Below, piece after piece: positions 15,590 through 24,982 of a stretch of DNA of 64,000 nucleotides. Every line of letters begins with the position of its first letter. Position 1 is the first letter of the stretch. Below the pieces are notes generated by a model. That model had not been told where the DNA came from, made no database searches, and was given only the letters and a program-made list of their open reading frames with translations. The translations under genes were made by a program, and so were the position numbers. Origin of the DNA: JAXHLG01 sp034522495 (GTDB taxonomy: Bacteria; Patescibacteriota; Minisyncoccia; Moranbacterales; DUUL01); the NCBI GenBank assembly GCA_034522495.1, contig JAXHLG010000002.1, forward strand, positions 1,116,001-1,180,000. Reading direction: 5' to 3'.

Positions 15590-17188
15590 ATGAACTTTGA
15601 AATTGCAGCGAAATTTTTGGATTTACTCGTAAGACGAGGAGACGAGAGAAAAAAGCAACCTCCTAATGTTCTCTGTTACCCCTACGAAACCATTATGGAT
15701 AAAACAGAGGGACCGGCTCCGGCTAACCATAAACTCGTAAGACTGAAAACCAACACCAAGCCGGAAAAGCAAAGGCCGCTCATTATTGTCGACCCGAGAG
15801 CCGGAAGGCGCTCAGGCGTTTCTTGCGTCATGGAGACCTCTCAAGCCAGCACAGGAGCAGAGTTGGGCTATCCAGTTTATTACGTCATTTTTGACCCGGA
15901 ACCGGAAAAGGGTCAAACTATTCCCTGTGTACTGGAGGCAATTGGAGAGTTTATCGAGAAAACCGGCGAAATTCACCAATGCCAGGAAAGCGGAGGTCCC
16001 ATTGTCGTTGGAAACTGCGCGGCCGGATGGGCTATTTTTCTGGCGGGACTGCTTCGGCCCGAAATTAAGTTTACCTGCATTCCCATTGGGGCGCCGCTTT
16101 CCTTTTGGTCCGGCTTAGATACCCGGAAATCAATGCGTTATCTGGGAGCTTTAACCGGAGGATATTGGATAGCCTCTTTATTGGCTGACATGAACGGGGG
16201 GAAATTCGACGGCAAGAACCTGGCTCAGAATTTTCAAATACATGATTTAGAGCACAGCTTCTTTGGAAAATGGCAAAAGACAATCAGCGGTTTAAAAGAC
16301 GGAGATGATGGCGAAAAATTTCTCCGAATGGAGCGATGGTGGAATCTGGGAACCAGATTCAACAAAGAAGAAATCAACTGGATAGCCAGAAACCTCTTTA
16401 CGGAGAATCAACTGGAAGAAGGCAGATTATCCATCAATGGCAAGCAGTTGAACATGGAGGAATTCCACAACGAACTAGTGATCTTTGCCTCCTTTGGAGA
16501 TACTATTGTTTCACCCCAGCAAGCCTTGATGTGGATTCCTCGAATCTATTCCTCCAAGAAAGAAATACAACATAAGATTGTTTACAATCTTCATCCAAAC
16601 GCAGGCCACATGAGCATTTTTCTTTCGGAAAAACTGGCTCGCCAGCATTTCCGAAGAATTATTCAGGCTTGCGAACAAATCCCCCAACTGGAAAACGGCC
16701 TCTATAAGCTGGATAACGATGATTTTCAAATCAAAGAAAGCGGAGTCGATGACGTTCTCTCTCTGGGCGGATACGTTAGTCCCCATCAACGAAAAAAATT
16801 CTATGCCATGGCCAGGATAGCTCGTTTTAACAACGAAGTTTACGAAAACTTCTTCGGATCCTGGGTAAGAGCAACAGCAGGCCAAAAAGGAATGGGCTTA
16901 TTAAACAAGAACCATCCTTTTCAGGCTTCCGTTGAATTTTTCAGCAGTGTCAATCCATTTGTCAATTGGTGGATGACTATTGCTCAATCCTGGTCAAAAA
17001 GTCTGCCGGGCATTTCCTTTGACAATGCTTATTCGCAGCTGGGATGGCAAGCATGGAGCTCTTGGCTGAAGTCCGTAGAGATATTCAATCAAGGGATGCA
17101 AAAGACAGCCTTTGATGTTTTGGCTTTTTGGGGAAGCATCTTTTTCTCAGAAGAGACAGAAGAAAAGGAGGTTCCCTGCATCCGATGA
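15590..17188 (+). CDS. DUF3141 / PHA-synthase-like alpha/beta hydrolase
   Basis: The protein has 532 residues and resembles the DUF3141 group related to polyhydroxyalkanoate synthases. The nucleophile elbow reads VGNCAAGWA (near residue 143), so the nucleophile is Cys as in PHA synthases rather than the usual Ser. The acid is likely the Asp in FGDTIVSPQQ and the His lies in NAGHMSIFLS. The early motif FLDLLVRRGDERKK and the following LVRLKT are consistent with the family. Known members are often longer (700 or more residues), so this one is short at the C-terminus. The start has a strong site (AAGGAGGTG). It is followed by a terminator. Whether it makes polymer or acts on an acyl thioester cannot be told. 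Confidence 0.7.
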   Translation: MNFEIAAKFLDLLVRRGDERKKQPPNVLCYPYETIMDKTEGPAPANHKLVRLKTNTKPEKQRPLIIVDPRAGRRSGVSCVMETSQASTGAELGYPVYYVIFDPEPEKGQTIPCVLEAIGEFIEKTGEIHQCQESGGPIVVGNCAAGWAIFLAGLLRPEIKFTCIPIGAPLSFWSGLDTRKSMRYLGALTGGYWIASLLADMNGGKFDGKNLAQNFQIHDLEHSFFGKWQKTISGLKDGDDGEKFLRMERWWNLGTRFNKEEINWIARNLFTENQLEEGRLSINGKQLNMEEFHNELVIFASFGDTIVSPQQALMWIPRIYSSKKEIQHKIVYNLHPNAGHMSIFLSEKLARQHFRRIIQACEQIPQLENGLYKLDNDDFQIKESGVDDVLSLGGYVSPHQRKKFYAMARIARFNNEVYENFFGSWVRATAGQKGMGLLNKNHPFQASVEFFSSVNPFVNWWMTIAQSWSKSLPGISFDNAYSQLGWQAWSSWLKSVEIFNQGMQKTAFDVLAFWGSIFFSEETEEKEVPCIR

Positions 17189-17256
17189 AAAAGGAGTTAA
17201 ACTGTGCCAAGCAAGATCAACTAGATATTTATAACGTTCTTTTAACTTTCAAAGCA

Positions 17257-17297
17257 CAAAACCGGATGCCTGGGCTAACCCACATCCGGTTTTTTAA
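17257..17297 (+). terminator. Terminator after DUF3141
   Basis: AACCGGATG and CATCCGGTT form the stem with a T run. It lies inside the longer frame starting at 17128, which argues against that start for the next gene. Confidence 0.8.
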
Positions 17298-17304
17298 CGC
17301 CTTA

Positions 17305-17333
17305 TTGACATCAGGAGAAATCGCTGATATCTT
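17305..17333 (+). promoter_or_regulatory. Promoter for the small orphan gene
   Basis: TTGACA at 17305-17310, a 17-base spacer, and TATCTT at 17328-17333. Confidence 0.6.
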
Positions 17334-17385
17334 TTGGTATTATAAATTTGATAAGCACCTTTCATTTTTTAAAAGGAGGTACCAT

Positions 17386-17736
17386 ATGCCGCTGCCAAGT
17401 GATTGGAGAGGGATTTTTATTGATGAAAACTTGATTTTTGAATTAAGCCCGCAGGATCTGATAGCGCGGCTGCAAAGCCAAAGCGCTGAACCAATAGAAT
17501 TAACGGCAAAGATAATTTTTGATTTGCTTAACAATGTAAACAGGCTTTATCCTGAGTATATCCAAGCGGCCAAAAACACTTGGCCCGAACAGGACTGGGA
17601 CGGTTTGAAAGTGCTTTGTTTTCATTACAGAATCAGAATTAAAAATGGAGACCTTCTCCTGATCGCGGAGAAGGATATAAAGGAGACTATAGAGGCATAT
17701 TTCAAGGAAGAAAATGGGGAAAATTCGAAAAAATAA
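17386..17736 (+). CDS. Hypothetical protein (116 aa)
   Basis: I set the start at ATG 17386 (MPLPSDWRGIFIDENLIFEL) because a strong Shine-Dalgarno site AAAGGAGGTACC lies just upstream, a promoter precedes it, and the longer frame from 17128 runs through a terminator. The product is acidic, mostly helical by eye, and has no signal or membrane segment. A short stretch, PEQDWDGLKVLCFHYRIRIK, could be a beta hairpin. I do not recognise a family. The gene has its own promoter, ribosome site and terminator, like the other accessory orphans here, and may relate functionally to DUF3141 only by position. Confidence 0.65.
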   Translation: MPLPSDWRGIFIDENLIFELSPQDLIARLQSQSAEPIELTAKIIFDLLNNVNRLYPEYIQAAKNTWPEQDWDGLKVLCFHYRIRIKNGDLLLIAEKDIKETIEAYFKEENGENSKK

Positions 17737-17740
17737 GCAA

Positions 17741-17766
17741 AGCGAGCAATCAACTGCTCGCTTTTT
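17741..17766 (+). terminator. Terminator after the 116-aa orphan
   Basis: GCGAGCA and TGCTCGC with a six-base loop and a T run. Confidence 0.85.
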
Positions 17767-17812
17767 TGTTTATATTCCAGCCTTACTCGGACTCTTTCGT
17801 TGAACGGCGAAA

Positions 17813-19591
17813 TTATCTTCTGGCTTTTTTCCTCTGTGTTTCGGTTAGATGCTTTTTGCGCAGGCGAATGCTTTTGGGGGTAATCTCCAAATATTCGTCT
17901 TCGGCCATCGCTTCTATGCCTTTTTCGATGTTTAATTCCATAGGGGGAGTCAACTGAATAGCGTCGTCGCTGCCGGAGGCTCTAACGTTGGTAAGCTGTT
18001 TCCCTTTAGTAGGGTTGACCGCCATCTCGTCCCCGCGAGCGGTATTTCCGATCACCTGGCCTTCATAAACCTCAGTGCCGGCCTGAATATACAAAGAGCC
18101 CCTCTCCTGCAAGTTGGCCAATGAATACCCCAAAGCCTTGCCGGACTCCGAGGAAACCATGGAACCGGTTTCTCTTTTTTGAATCTCGCCCGCCCACGGC
18201 TTGAAGCCGATCACCCTGGAACACAAAATGCCGTCTCCCTTGGTATCCACCATAAACTGGCCGCGATAACCAAGCAGCCCTCGAGTGGGAATTTCAAAAA
18301 CGATCCTGGTTCTTTTACCTTCGTTTTGCATATTCACCATTTGAGCTTTTCTCTTGCCCAATTTTTCAATAATAGCTCCAGCCATCTCAGCGGGAACATC
18401 TGCCGTGACTTCCTCAAACGGCTCGTGTTTCACTCCGTCTATTTCTTTGGTGATCACCTGGGGCTGGGAGATTTGAATTTCGTATCCTTCCCTTCTCATA
18501 TTCTCAAGCAAGACGGCAATGTGCAGTTCTCCCCGCCCGCTGACTTCCATATATTCAGCTGAAGAAAAATCAATTTTAAGCCCCACATTTACTTCCAATT
18601 CTTTTTTTAGTCTTTCTTTGAGCTGCTGGCCGGTAACAAATTTCCCCTCACGTCCGGCAAAGGGCGAATCATTAACCAGGAAACGCAGCGAAATAGTCGG
18701 ATTATCCACTTTAATTCTGGGCAAGGCCTCCTGGTCTTGGTGCTGGCAAATAGTCTCTCCAATGTTGATATCGCAAAAGCCGGCCACCATGGCAATATCC
18801 CCGGCAAAAGCCTCCTCCGCGCTTTTCCGGCTAGTTCCTTCAAAAGTGAACAGTTTTACCACCTTTCCCCGCTGAATGGAGCCGTCTTTTTTCTTCACTA
18901 CCAAGTTTTGACCTGTTTTAATAACTCCCTCGCGAATGCGTCCAATTGCCAGCCTGCCAAGAAAGTCATCGTAATCAAGATTAAAGACTTGCATCTTTAA
19001 GGGTTCTTCAAAATTTTGCGGCGTAGGAGGGACATGGTTCAAGATGCTGTCAAGCAAAGGAGTCAGATCGCCGGAGGAATCGTTAAGATCCAATTTAGCA
19101 ATACCATCTCTGCCGATAGAATAAACAGTGGGAAAATCCAGTTGCTCGTCCGTGGCATCTAAGTCAAAAAACAGCTCAAAGATTTTGTCTTGAGTAGCTT
19201 GAGGCTGAGCCGCCGGCTTGTCAATTTTGTTAATCACCACAATGGGCTTAAATCCCAGCTCCAGAGATTTTTTCAGCACAAACCTGGTCTGAGGCATCGG
19301 TCCTTCCTGAGCGTCCACCACCAAGACCACATTGTCTATCGCCCTCAAAACCCTCTCCACCTCGGAGCCGAAATCCATATGTCCGGGCGTGTCCACAATG
19401 TTGATTTTGGTGTCTTTGTAAACAACGGAGGTGTTTTTAGAATAAATGGTAATGCCGCGTTCCTTCTCCAAGGCGTCGTTGTCCATGCTTAACTCCGGGT
19501 TAACAGCGCCCGTTTGTTTCATAATCGAATCGGTGATAGCCGTTTTGCCGTGATCTACGTGGGCAATAATGGCAATGTTCCTAATTTCCAT
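17813..19591 (-). CDS. typA: Translational GTPase TypA/BipA
   Basis: This ribosome-associated GTPase functions in stress and ribosome assembly. I take ATG 19591 (MEIRNIAIIAHVDHGKTAIT) as the start, giving 592 residues, since the 19 extra residues of the longer frame are unlike the family. The P-loop AHVDHGKT, DTPGHMDF and NKID GTPase motifs are all present, followed by EF-G-like domains and the TypA C-terminal domain (VNPTKGKQLTNVRASGSDDA). There is no Shine-Dalgarno sequence. A promoter lies about 70-95 bases upstream. Confidence 0.95.
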   Translation of the reverse strand: MEIRNIAIIAHVDHGKTAITDSIMKQTGAVNPELSMDNDALEKERGITIYSKNTSVVYKDTKINIVDTPGHMDFGSEVERVLRAIDNVVLVVDAQEGPMPQTRFVLKKSLELGFKPIVVINKIDKPAAQPQATQDKIFELFFDLDATDEQLDFPTVYSIGRDGIAKLDLNDSSGDLTPLLDSILNHVPPTPQNFEEPLKMQVFNLDYDDFLGRLAIGRIREGVIKTGQNLVVKKKDGSIQRGKVVKLFTFEGTSRKSAEEAFAGDIAMVAGFCDINIGETICQHQDQEALPRIKVDNPTISLRFLVNDSPFAGREGKFVTGQQLKERLKKELEVNVGLKIDFSSAEYMEVSGRGELHIAVLLENMRREGYEIQISQPQVITKEIDGVKHEPFEEVTADVPAEMAGAIIEKLGKRKAQMVNMQNEGKRTRIVFEIPTRGLLGYRGQFMVDTKGDGILCSRVIGFKPWAGEIQKRETGSMVSSESGKALGYSLANLQERGSLYIQAGTEVYEGQVIGNTARGDEMAVNPTKGKQLTNVRASGSDDAIQLTPPMELNIEKGIEAMAEDEYLEITPKSIRLRKKHLTETQRKKARR

Positions 19592-19658
19592 ATTATTTAT
19601 ATGCTTGTAATTAAAAAACTGCTGTTCAACAGCAGACTTTCCCGCCAATCACTTACAT

Positions 19659-19687
19659 ATCTTAGAGAAATAAATCAAAATTGTCAA
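19659..19687 (-). promoter_or_regulatory. Promoter for typA
   Basis: On the minus strand TTGACA (19687-19682), a 17-base spacer, and TAAGAT (19664-19659). Confidence 0.55.
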
Positions 19688-19743
19688 TTAAAGGGCTGCT
19701 TCACCAAGCGCGCGATGCATTAGTTATATAATTTAAAACATAC

Positions 19744-19952
19744 AGGAATTACGCGATTGGGCTTCTACGGCGCCGAGAGCAAAGCAAGGCTTGGTTTTAT
19801 GCGCACATTCCTTTTCATCTTGTGAAGATACGCTTGAAAGAAAAACAATTTGCTTCTAAAGTCTTTTTTCGAACGAATGCAAAAACCAAGCCTTGCTTTG
19901 CTCTCTTTAATATAAATAATTTAGCAACAAGAAGCTTAACCGCGTAATTACT
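19744..19952. mobile_element. MITE-like element family B, copy B1 (209 bp)
   Basis: Ends are AGGAATTACGCG and CGCGTAATTACT. Inner inverted arms are GAGAGCAAAGCAAGGCTTGG and the complementary CCAAGCCTTGCTTTGCTCTC. Flanks are AACATAC and AACATAA, a probable 6-7 bp target duplication. There is no ORF. It is nearly identical to B2 (24983-25192). Confidence 0.85.
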
Positions 19953-20017
19953 AACATAAATAAAACAGACCAGTAGATCTGCTTTATTTTGAAAATATAA
20001 TACTTCAAATATTGCTC

Positions 20018-21940
20018 TTACTCTGTCTTTGATCTCTTAATCTGCCTAAGCAGATCATCCAATTTGGCCGTAGCAACTCCTATCACCTTGTCCGCGCCTC
20101 CATAGTAAACAAAAACTTTGTCTTTAATAACTGCATGCCCGTTGGAAAAAACCACATTGGGCACGTTGCCTTCAAGTTCATATTTTTCCTCAGGCTCAAA
20201 AATCGGTTCTTCCGATCTAGCGAGAATATTGCGGGGGTCTTTCAAATCGCACAGCAATAATCCCATTCGATAAACCATATCATCAGCCGAGCTCCCGTGG
20301 TAAAAAATCAGCCATCCTTCTTCGGTTTTGATCGGCGGTCCGTTCAAGCCGACTTTCTTGCTGTCCCATTTATTAGGCCTCGGCATTACCCAATTGTTCT
20401 CGGCGCAAATCGTGTTCTGAGGATTGTCTATGTCGTCAATGTAATGAATATCCATTCCATAGTCATTAATTCTGTGAATAAACAAATACTTGCCTTTAAA
20501 TTTTTCCGGAAAAACACTGGCGTCTTTGTTGGAAGAGCCGGTACAAGTAACCAGTTTCGGCTCGGACCAGCTCCATTTTTTCTCCACAAAATCATTCCTT
20601 TTGATGCTGGAAACAGCCACCTGGGGAGGCTGCTTGGCGTTATAGGCAGTGTAAAACACATAAATTCTGTCCTCGATTCTGACAAGCCTGGGGTCCTCGC
20701 AGCCGTAGAATTTTCCGTCCTTGTTCATCTCAAAATCTTTTCTTGGCGTATAAACGGGCTCGCTCAATCTCTCGTCAATATCATACCCGTTGGATGAAGA
20801 AGCATACCCCAAGACGGAAACATTGTTAAAAGATTCGGCCCGATACAAAAGATGCGCCTTGCCTTCTTCATAAATGGCTCCCGGATTAAAAACCGACCTG
20901 GCTTCCCAGCTATTTTGCTTAATCGGTTCCAAAATGGGATTGCCGCGATATCTCTTCATGGTTCTTATACTGACTTTGACTTTTAAAATATCCTGAAGGA
21001 TTTCATTCAGATCATACTCGGCTCCGCAGCAGACGGTGTCGGCCGCTCCGTAAAAAACATGCAGCTTATCGTTTTCTATGTAGGCGCCGGAAGGAAAAAC
21101 AATATCCGGTATCTGTCCGTACAATTCATACTCTTTCTCGGGAACCAGCAGGGGCGAACTAGTATAGCCGATAACCTTGAAAGGATCTTCAAGATCCAGC
21201 AAAGCGGCTTGAATTTCAAAAACGGTCTTCCTGTTAGAATTAAAGTAATTTCGAATGTAGGAATAAACCAATAGCCATCCTTCTTCGGTTTTAATCGGAG
21301 GCGCGCCCACCTCGAAGTGATCCCCTTCTTCCATCTCTAAATTCAGCCGGTTCTTGTCTGCTGATTTATACCAATTATTCCAGAATTCTTCCGAGTGCAT
21401 CTCCTCTTCTCTATCAAAAAAGACCAGCCCGATGCTTGCGGGAGGCTGATCCGTATCCACAGAAAGGATGGCGCAATATTTTCCATCAATTTTTTCCGGA
21501 AATAAAGCCATCGCCTTGGAATTAAAAGTGGTTACCGGAAATTTTTCTATATTCTCAAGATCCTTTGTTTTAGCCATTCCGATTTTTATGCCCGAAGCTT
21601 CAAAGGGATATTTGGACAACGCCGTGTAAAAGATGTAATAAGTATCCCCGAGCTTCGTGACCCTGGGGTCTTCGCAGCCATACTTCTCCCACTCTTCCTT
21701 CGGCTCGATAAAAAGCCGCCTGTTTGTATAAATCAAGCCGTCTTCGCTTGCCGCGTGGCCAATGGAAGAAACGTTTAATTTAGCTTTGCCGACATTTCTT
21801 GGAGAAGAAATTGCTCTGTAGAAGAGATGAATTTTGTCCTTCTCTTTGATTGGACAACCGTTGAAAGTCGCCTCGATCTCCCAACTGTTAATCTCCGAAG
21901 GCATTAAAATAGGATTATGGTAATACCTTTTGGCTATCAT
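20018..21940 (-). CDS. Tandem GH130 (mannoside phosphorylase/mannosidase-like) protein 1
   Basis: The protein has 640 residues made of two GH130 five-bladed propellers of about 310 residues each. Both halves carry the family signature: GCEDPRVTKLGDTYYIFYTA in the N-terminal half and GCEDPRLVRIEDRIYVFYTA in the C-terminal half; the Asp of EDPR is the catalytic acid in known members. Each half also ends with a PNVVFSNG or PDIVFPSG type strand. GH130 enzymes cleave or phosphorolyse beta-mannosides. There is no signal peptide, so it probably acts in the cytoplasm on oligosaccharides. Most GH130 proteins have one propeller, so the double form is unusual. It is followed upstream on the same strand by a second double protein. 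Confidence 0.85.
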   Translation of the reverse strand: MIAKRYYHNPILMPSEINSWEIEATFNGCPIKEKDKIHLFYRAISSPRNVGKAKLNVSSIGHAASEDGLIYTNRRLFIEPKEEWEKYGCEDPRVTKLGDTYYIFYTALSKYPFEASGIKIGMAKTKDLENIEKFPVTTFNSKAMALFPEKIDGKYCAILSVDTDQPPASIGLVFFDREEEMHSEEFWNNWYKSADKNRLNLEMEEGDHFEVGAPPIKTEEGWLLVYSYIRNYFNSNRKTVFEIQAALLDLEDPFKVIGYTSSPLLVPEKEYELYGQIPDIVFPSGAYIENDKLHVFYGAADTVCCGAEYDLNEILQDILKVKVSIRTMKRYRGNPILEPIKQNSWEARSVFNPGAIYEEGKAHLLYRAESFNNVSVLGYASSSNGYDIDERLSEPVYTPRKDFEMNKDGKFYGCEDPRLVRIEDRIYVFYTAYNAKQPPQVAVSSIKRNDFVEKKWSWSEPKLVTCTGSSNKDASVFPEKFKGKYLFIHRINDYGMDIHYIDDIDNPQNTICAENNWVMPRPNKWDSKKVGLNGPPIKTEEGWLIFYHGSSADDMVYRMGLLLCDLKDPRNILARSEEPIFEPEEKYELEGNVPNVVFSNGHAVIKDKVFVYYGGADKVIGVATAKLDDLLRQIKRSKTE

Positions 21941-22104
21941 TGAATTTTGTTAACTAACCTTACGCGCTTGCACCGAGCTTGCTTTAAGAAAGCTTGACCT
22001 ATTACACCTTCCAAGCAGATGCATTGCGCCCGGAGGATGTGTGGAAAACAGAGCCAATTTCTTATTGTTGATCTGACTTACAGCGTTGCGCGTATCATTA
22101 GTTA

Positions 22105-24030
22105 TTAATAATTAAAAGCTGTTACTTTCTCTAAGGAAATTTTGTCCGGTTTGTTCAATATGGCGTTTATTATTTTTTTAAGCGGGGCGCTGGCGACGCA
22201 GGCCACCTTGTCGGCTCCGCCGTAATAAACAAAGATTTTTCCATTTTTTATAATTGAGCCGCAAACATAAATGACGCCCGGCTTGCCGTCGTTTTCATAA
22301 ACTTCTTCCGGCTCCATAATCGGCTGGTGGCACCGGCCGATTATTTTCTGCGGGTTTTGCCGATCCAAAAGCATGGCGCCCAGCTTGTATCGATCAGGAT
22401 GCTTTTCGTCCATAGCGTGATAAAAAGTTAGCCATCCGTAATCGGTTTCAAGCGGAGGAGCTCCCACTCCCCTGAGCGTCTTCTCCCATCTCACCTCCGG
22501 AACTTCCCGAGAATGATGGCTCTTAATGACTATTTCCTCGTCTTCTAAAGAGTCAAAATAATCAATAAGGACATTGGGAGAGATGCTGTGCAAGATGGCA
22601 TACTTGCCGCCAATCTTTCCCGGGAAAACCACCCAGTTTTTCTGTATCTTATGCGGCTCGCTTATCAGCTTCGGCTTTTCCCAGCGTTCCCATTTTTTGT
22701 CTGCAAAATCTTTGGCTTTTATCCAAGTCAAAGCCACTCCGGGCGCCTGATGTCCGTTGAAGGCCGTATAAGTCATGAAAATTTTATCTCCCACCATTGA
22801 AAGCCGCGGGTCTTCGCAGCCTCCCCAGCCGCCGCCGGAGATATAGGGGTAGCGAAAGCTCGGCTGTTTTCCCTTGATGGCTTCAAAGTCTTGGGACGGT
22901 ACATAGACGGGCTCGTCCGATCTCTCCAAAATTGTATAACCGTCTTCACTGGACGCGTGTCCCAGAACCGACATTCCGTCTTCGCCCACGGCTCTGTAAA
23001 TCAAGTGGACTTTTTCATCCAAATGGACCGCGGCCGGGTTGAAAGCGCCGCAGGACTCCCAGCGTCTTTCTTGCTGAGGAGAAAGTATTGGGTTTTTTTT
23101 GCTTTTTTTGAGTTTGAATTGATAACTTCTTTTTTCGGTTTTAGCCGTTTCTTCTTCGCCGGCCGTGGCCAATTTTCTGACCCAGGCCATGGAAGGCACT
23201 TTAACCGCAAAAATATTTTGATTGCCGTCCTTTAGATAAAACTGAAAATAATCGTCTTTTTCAACAATTCCCAGCGGATAATATTTTTCCTTCGATTGGC
23301 CGGAACGCCACAGGGGAGCGTCCGTCTTCCAAATCGCTCTGGAAGGATTGTCTTTATCAAGCAAGGCCGCTCCGAGGCCGAGTTTTTTGTTTTTGTCGTA
23401 TCCGTAATATAAAATAAAAACGCCTTCACCGGTAAAAAAAGATTTGGCGGGATAAATATAAGCCTCATCGAATCGGCAAGGCTTGGAGCGAATGTCGGTC
23501 TCTCTTTCTTTGTGTAAAATCTTTAAATCTTTTATTGGATTGTAAAAAACCTTCCCTCCTTTGCCGAAATAAGCAATCTCATTGCCTTCATATCGATAAT
23601 TTTCCGCTAAAACAAAGGGCTCTTTCGGCTCCTTTTTCAATTTGCGCTCGGTCCAGTCCAAAAGGTTCTTGGACTTCCAGCAGCAGACTTTTTGCCCTTT
23701 TTTGCCAGAAATTCTATACGTAAGAACAAAACCGCCCTCGGAACGGGAAATCCTTACCCCTCTCCACCGCCAAGCGTCTTCCCTCCTTTCCCTGCCATTG
23801 AACTGCACTTTTTTGAATATCCTCTTGCCTGTTAAATCCACCAACTCAACCGCGCAGCGATTTTTGTTAACCCTCAAGAGATAAGCTTTGCCTTTATAGT
23901 CAAAAACGCAGAGCAAATGAATATTTTTTGATTTTTTGGATTTTTTTGGATTTTTTCTTTTTTTAGCAACTCCGGAGAACAAAAAACTGTATTTTAAGTA
24001 ATCTCCAAAGTCTTCCACAAATTTTTTCAT
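22105..24030 (-). CDS. Tandem GH130-like protein 2, N-terminal propeller degenerate
   Basis: The protein has 641 residues. The C-terminal half (about 320-641) is a clear GH130 domain with GGCEDPRLSMVGDKIFMTYT and an NPAAVHLDEKVHLIYRAVG strand. The N-terminal half has the propeller rhythm (AYIYPAKSFFTGEGVFILYY) but lacks EDPR, so it is probably non-catalytic and may bind the sugar. The N-terminus is unusually basic (KKRKNPKKSKKSK). It precedes the first GH130 gene on the same strand with a 160-base gap. Family C element C1 lies 26 bases upstream of its start. I infer a two-enzyme beta-mannan oligosaccharide step. Confidence 0.8.
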   Translation of the reverse strand: MKKFVEDFGDYLKYSFLFSGVAKKRKNPKKSKKSKNIHLLCVFDYKGKAYLLRVNKNRCAVELVDLTGKRIFKKVQFNGRERREDAWRWRGVRISRSEGGFVLTYRISGKKGQKVCCWKSKNLLDWTERKLKKEPKEPFVLAENYRYEGNEIAYFGKGGKVFYNPIKDLKILHKERETDIRSKPCRFDEAYIYPAKSFFTGEGVFILYYGYDKNKKLGLGAALLDKDNPSRAIWKTDAPLWRSGQSKEKYYPLGIVEKDDYFQFYLKDGNQNIFAVKVPSMAWVRKLATAGEEETAKTEKRSYQFKLKKSKKNPILSPQQERRWESCGAFNPAAVHLDEKVHLIYRAVGEDGMSVLGHASSEDGYTILERSDEPVYVPSQDFEAIKGKQPSFRYPYISGGGWGGCEDPRLSMVGDKIFMTYTAFNGHQAPGVALTWIKAKDFADKKWERWEKPKLISEPHKIQKNWVVFPGKIGGKYAILHSISPNVLIDYFDSLEDEEIVIKSHHSREVPEVRWEKTLRGVGAPPLETDYGWLTFYHAMDEKHPDRYKLGAMLLDRQNPQKIIGRCHQPIMEPEEVYENDGKPGVIYVCGSIIKNGKIFVYYGGADKVACVASAPLKKIINAILNKPDKISLEKVTAFNY

Positions 24031-24055
24031 TGTCTTTTATTTTTTTAAGAGGATT

Positions 24056-24204
24056 GAAACCACTGAAGAATTGATTACTTTGAAAATTTTGTCATTCTGA
24101 TGAAAATCAGAATCTCTTTACAAAGCCTTTTTTGGTAATCTTTAGGTTCTGAATCCCACCGGAGGCGGACAAGTAAGTTCAGAATGACATTCTTCAGTAG
24201 CTTT
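24056..24204. mobile_element. MITE-like element family C, copy C1
   Basis: Left end GAAACCACTGAAGAATTG; right end CATTCTTCAGTAGCTTT. Inner inverted phrases are GTCATTCTGAT and TCAGAATGAC. It lies 26 bases upstream of the GH130 protein 2 start. Confidence 0.8.
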
Positions 24205-24305
24205 AGGATTTTAGTATAAATATTTTAACTTTAAATTGTTTCAAACACAATAGTTTATTTTCCCCTGTTTTCCCCAATACACACGCAATCATTTTGCGGT
24301 AATGT

Positions 24306-24881
24306 TCACATAAAAAGCAGGCCGACCCAAGTAACAAAAGTAATGTTGCCCAGCAAAGCCGGCAATGCAAATTTTCGGTATTTAAATCCGGCTAATCCCA
24401 AAGGAATAGCCACAATATCATTGGGGAGGGGCGCAAAGGAAAAATATAAATAAACAAGAATTCGAATCAGCCAGAGAGGCTTCTTTTCCACAAAATCGGA
24501 AATTATTTTCAAGTATTTTTCAAAATAAGGAAAAAGCGCCTTCCGACCCTTGAATCCGAAATAATAAAGAAGGGAGTCGCCCAGAAAAAGAGCTGCCCCG
24601 GCTGTCAATCCCATCAAAAAGGGGTTCATTCCCCCGGCGGCAAACGTAGCCAAAGCCGCAATAAAGCCGGGAGCCGTAACAGCAGAAAGCCCGCCGGAGA
24701 GAGCAATTAAGGCCAGCACCAAATAACTGTTGGCCGGCCCCAGCAACTCCACCAGGCCTTGCGCCCCGTAGTTATTAACCAAAAGAGTCCAAACAGCCAA
24801 AAACAAAAGCAGTATCAGAAATATTGAAATATTTTTTTTAAATTGATGCGCTTTTGTTTTCTTTTTTTTCATTATATTCAC
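24306..24881 (-). CDS. VTT-domain (DedA-like) membrane protein
   Basis: The protein has 191 residues with about five membrane segments. The VTT core lies in residues about 60-180: the FLGDSLLYYFGFKGRKALF stretch and the re-entrant RILVYLYFSFAPLPNDIVA motif with Pro and Asp, then PLGLAGFKYRKFALPALLG. DedA/VTT proteins act in undecaprenyl phosphate or phospholipid translocation and membrane potential upkeep. Here the usual F(A/G)RF sequence is replaced by YFSFAP. The start may be at residue 4 (MKKKKTK). It is a single gene between repeat elements. Confidence 0.75.
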   Translation of the reverse strand: MNIMKKKKTKAHQFKKNISIFLILLLFLAVWTLLVNNYGAQGLVELLGPANSYLVLALIALSGGLSAVTAPGFIAALATFAAGGMNPFLMGLTAGAALFLGDSLLYYFGFKGRKALFPYFEKYLKIISDFVEKKPLWLIRILVYLYFSFAPLPNDIVAIPLGLAGFKYRKFALPALLGNITFVTWVGLLFM

Positions 24882-24982
24882 TTTAACTCATCTTGGTTAT
24901 TAAAGCAAAGCGCTTCTTGAGTTCCTTGAAAGTTATACCGCCGAATTTTGTATTAAATAAAACAAGACATTTTAATAAACAC

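Noticed and set aside
17128..17385. Longer N-terminus for the orphan gene at 17386
   Set aside because: The frame runs through a strong terminator and a promoter, and a strong ribosome site lies just before the internal ATG. An ATGA overlap with the DUF3141 stop at 17185 was considered, but the terminator makes it unlikely.
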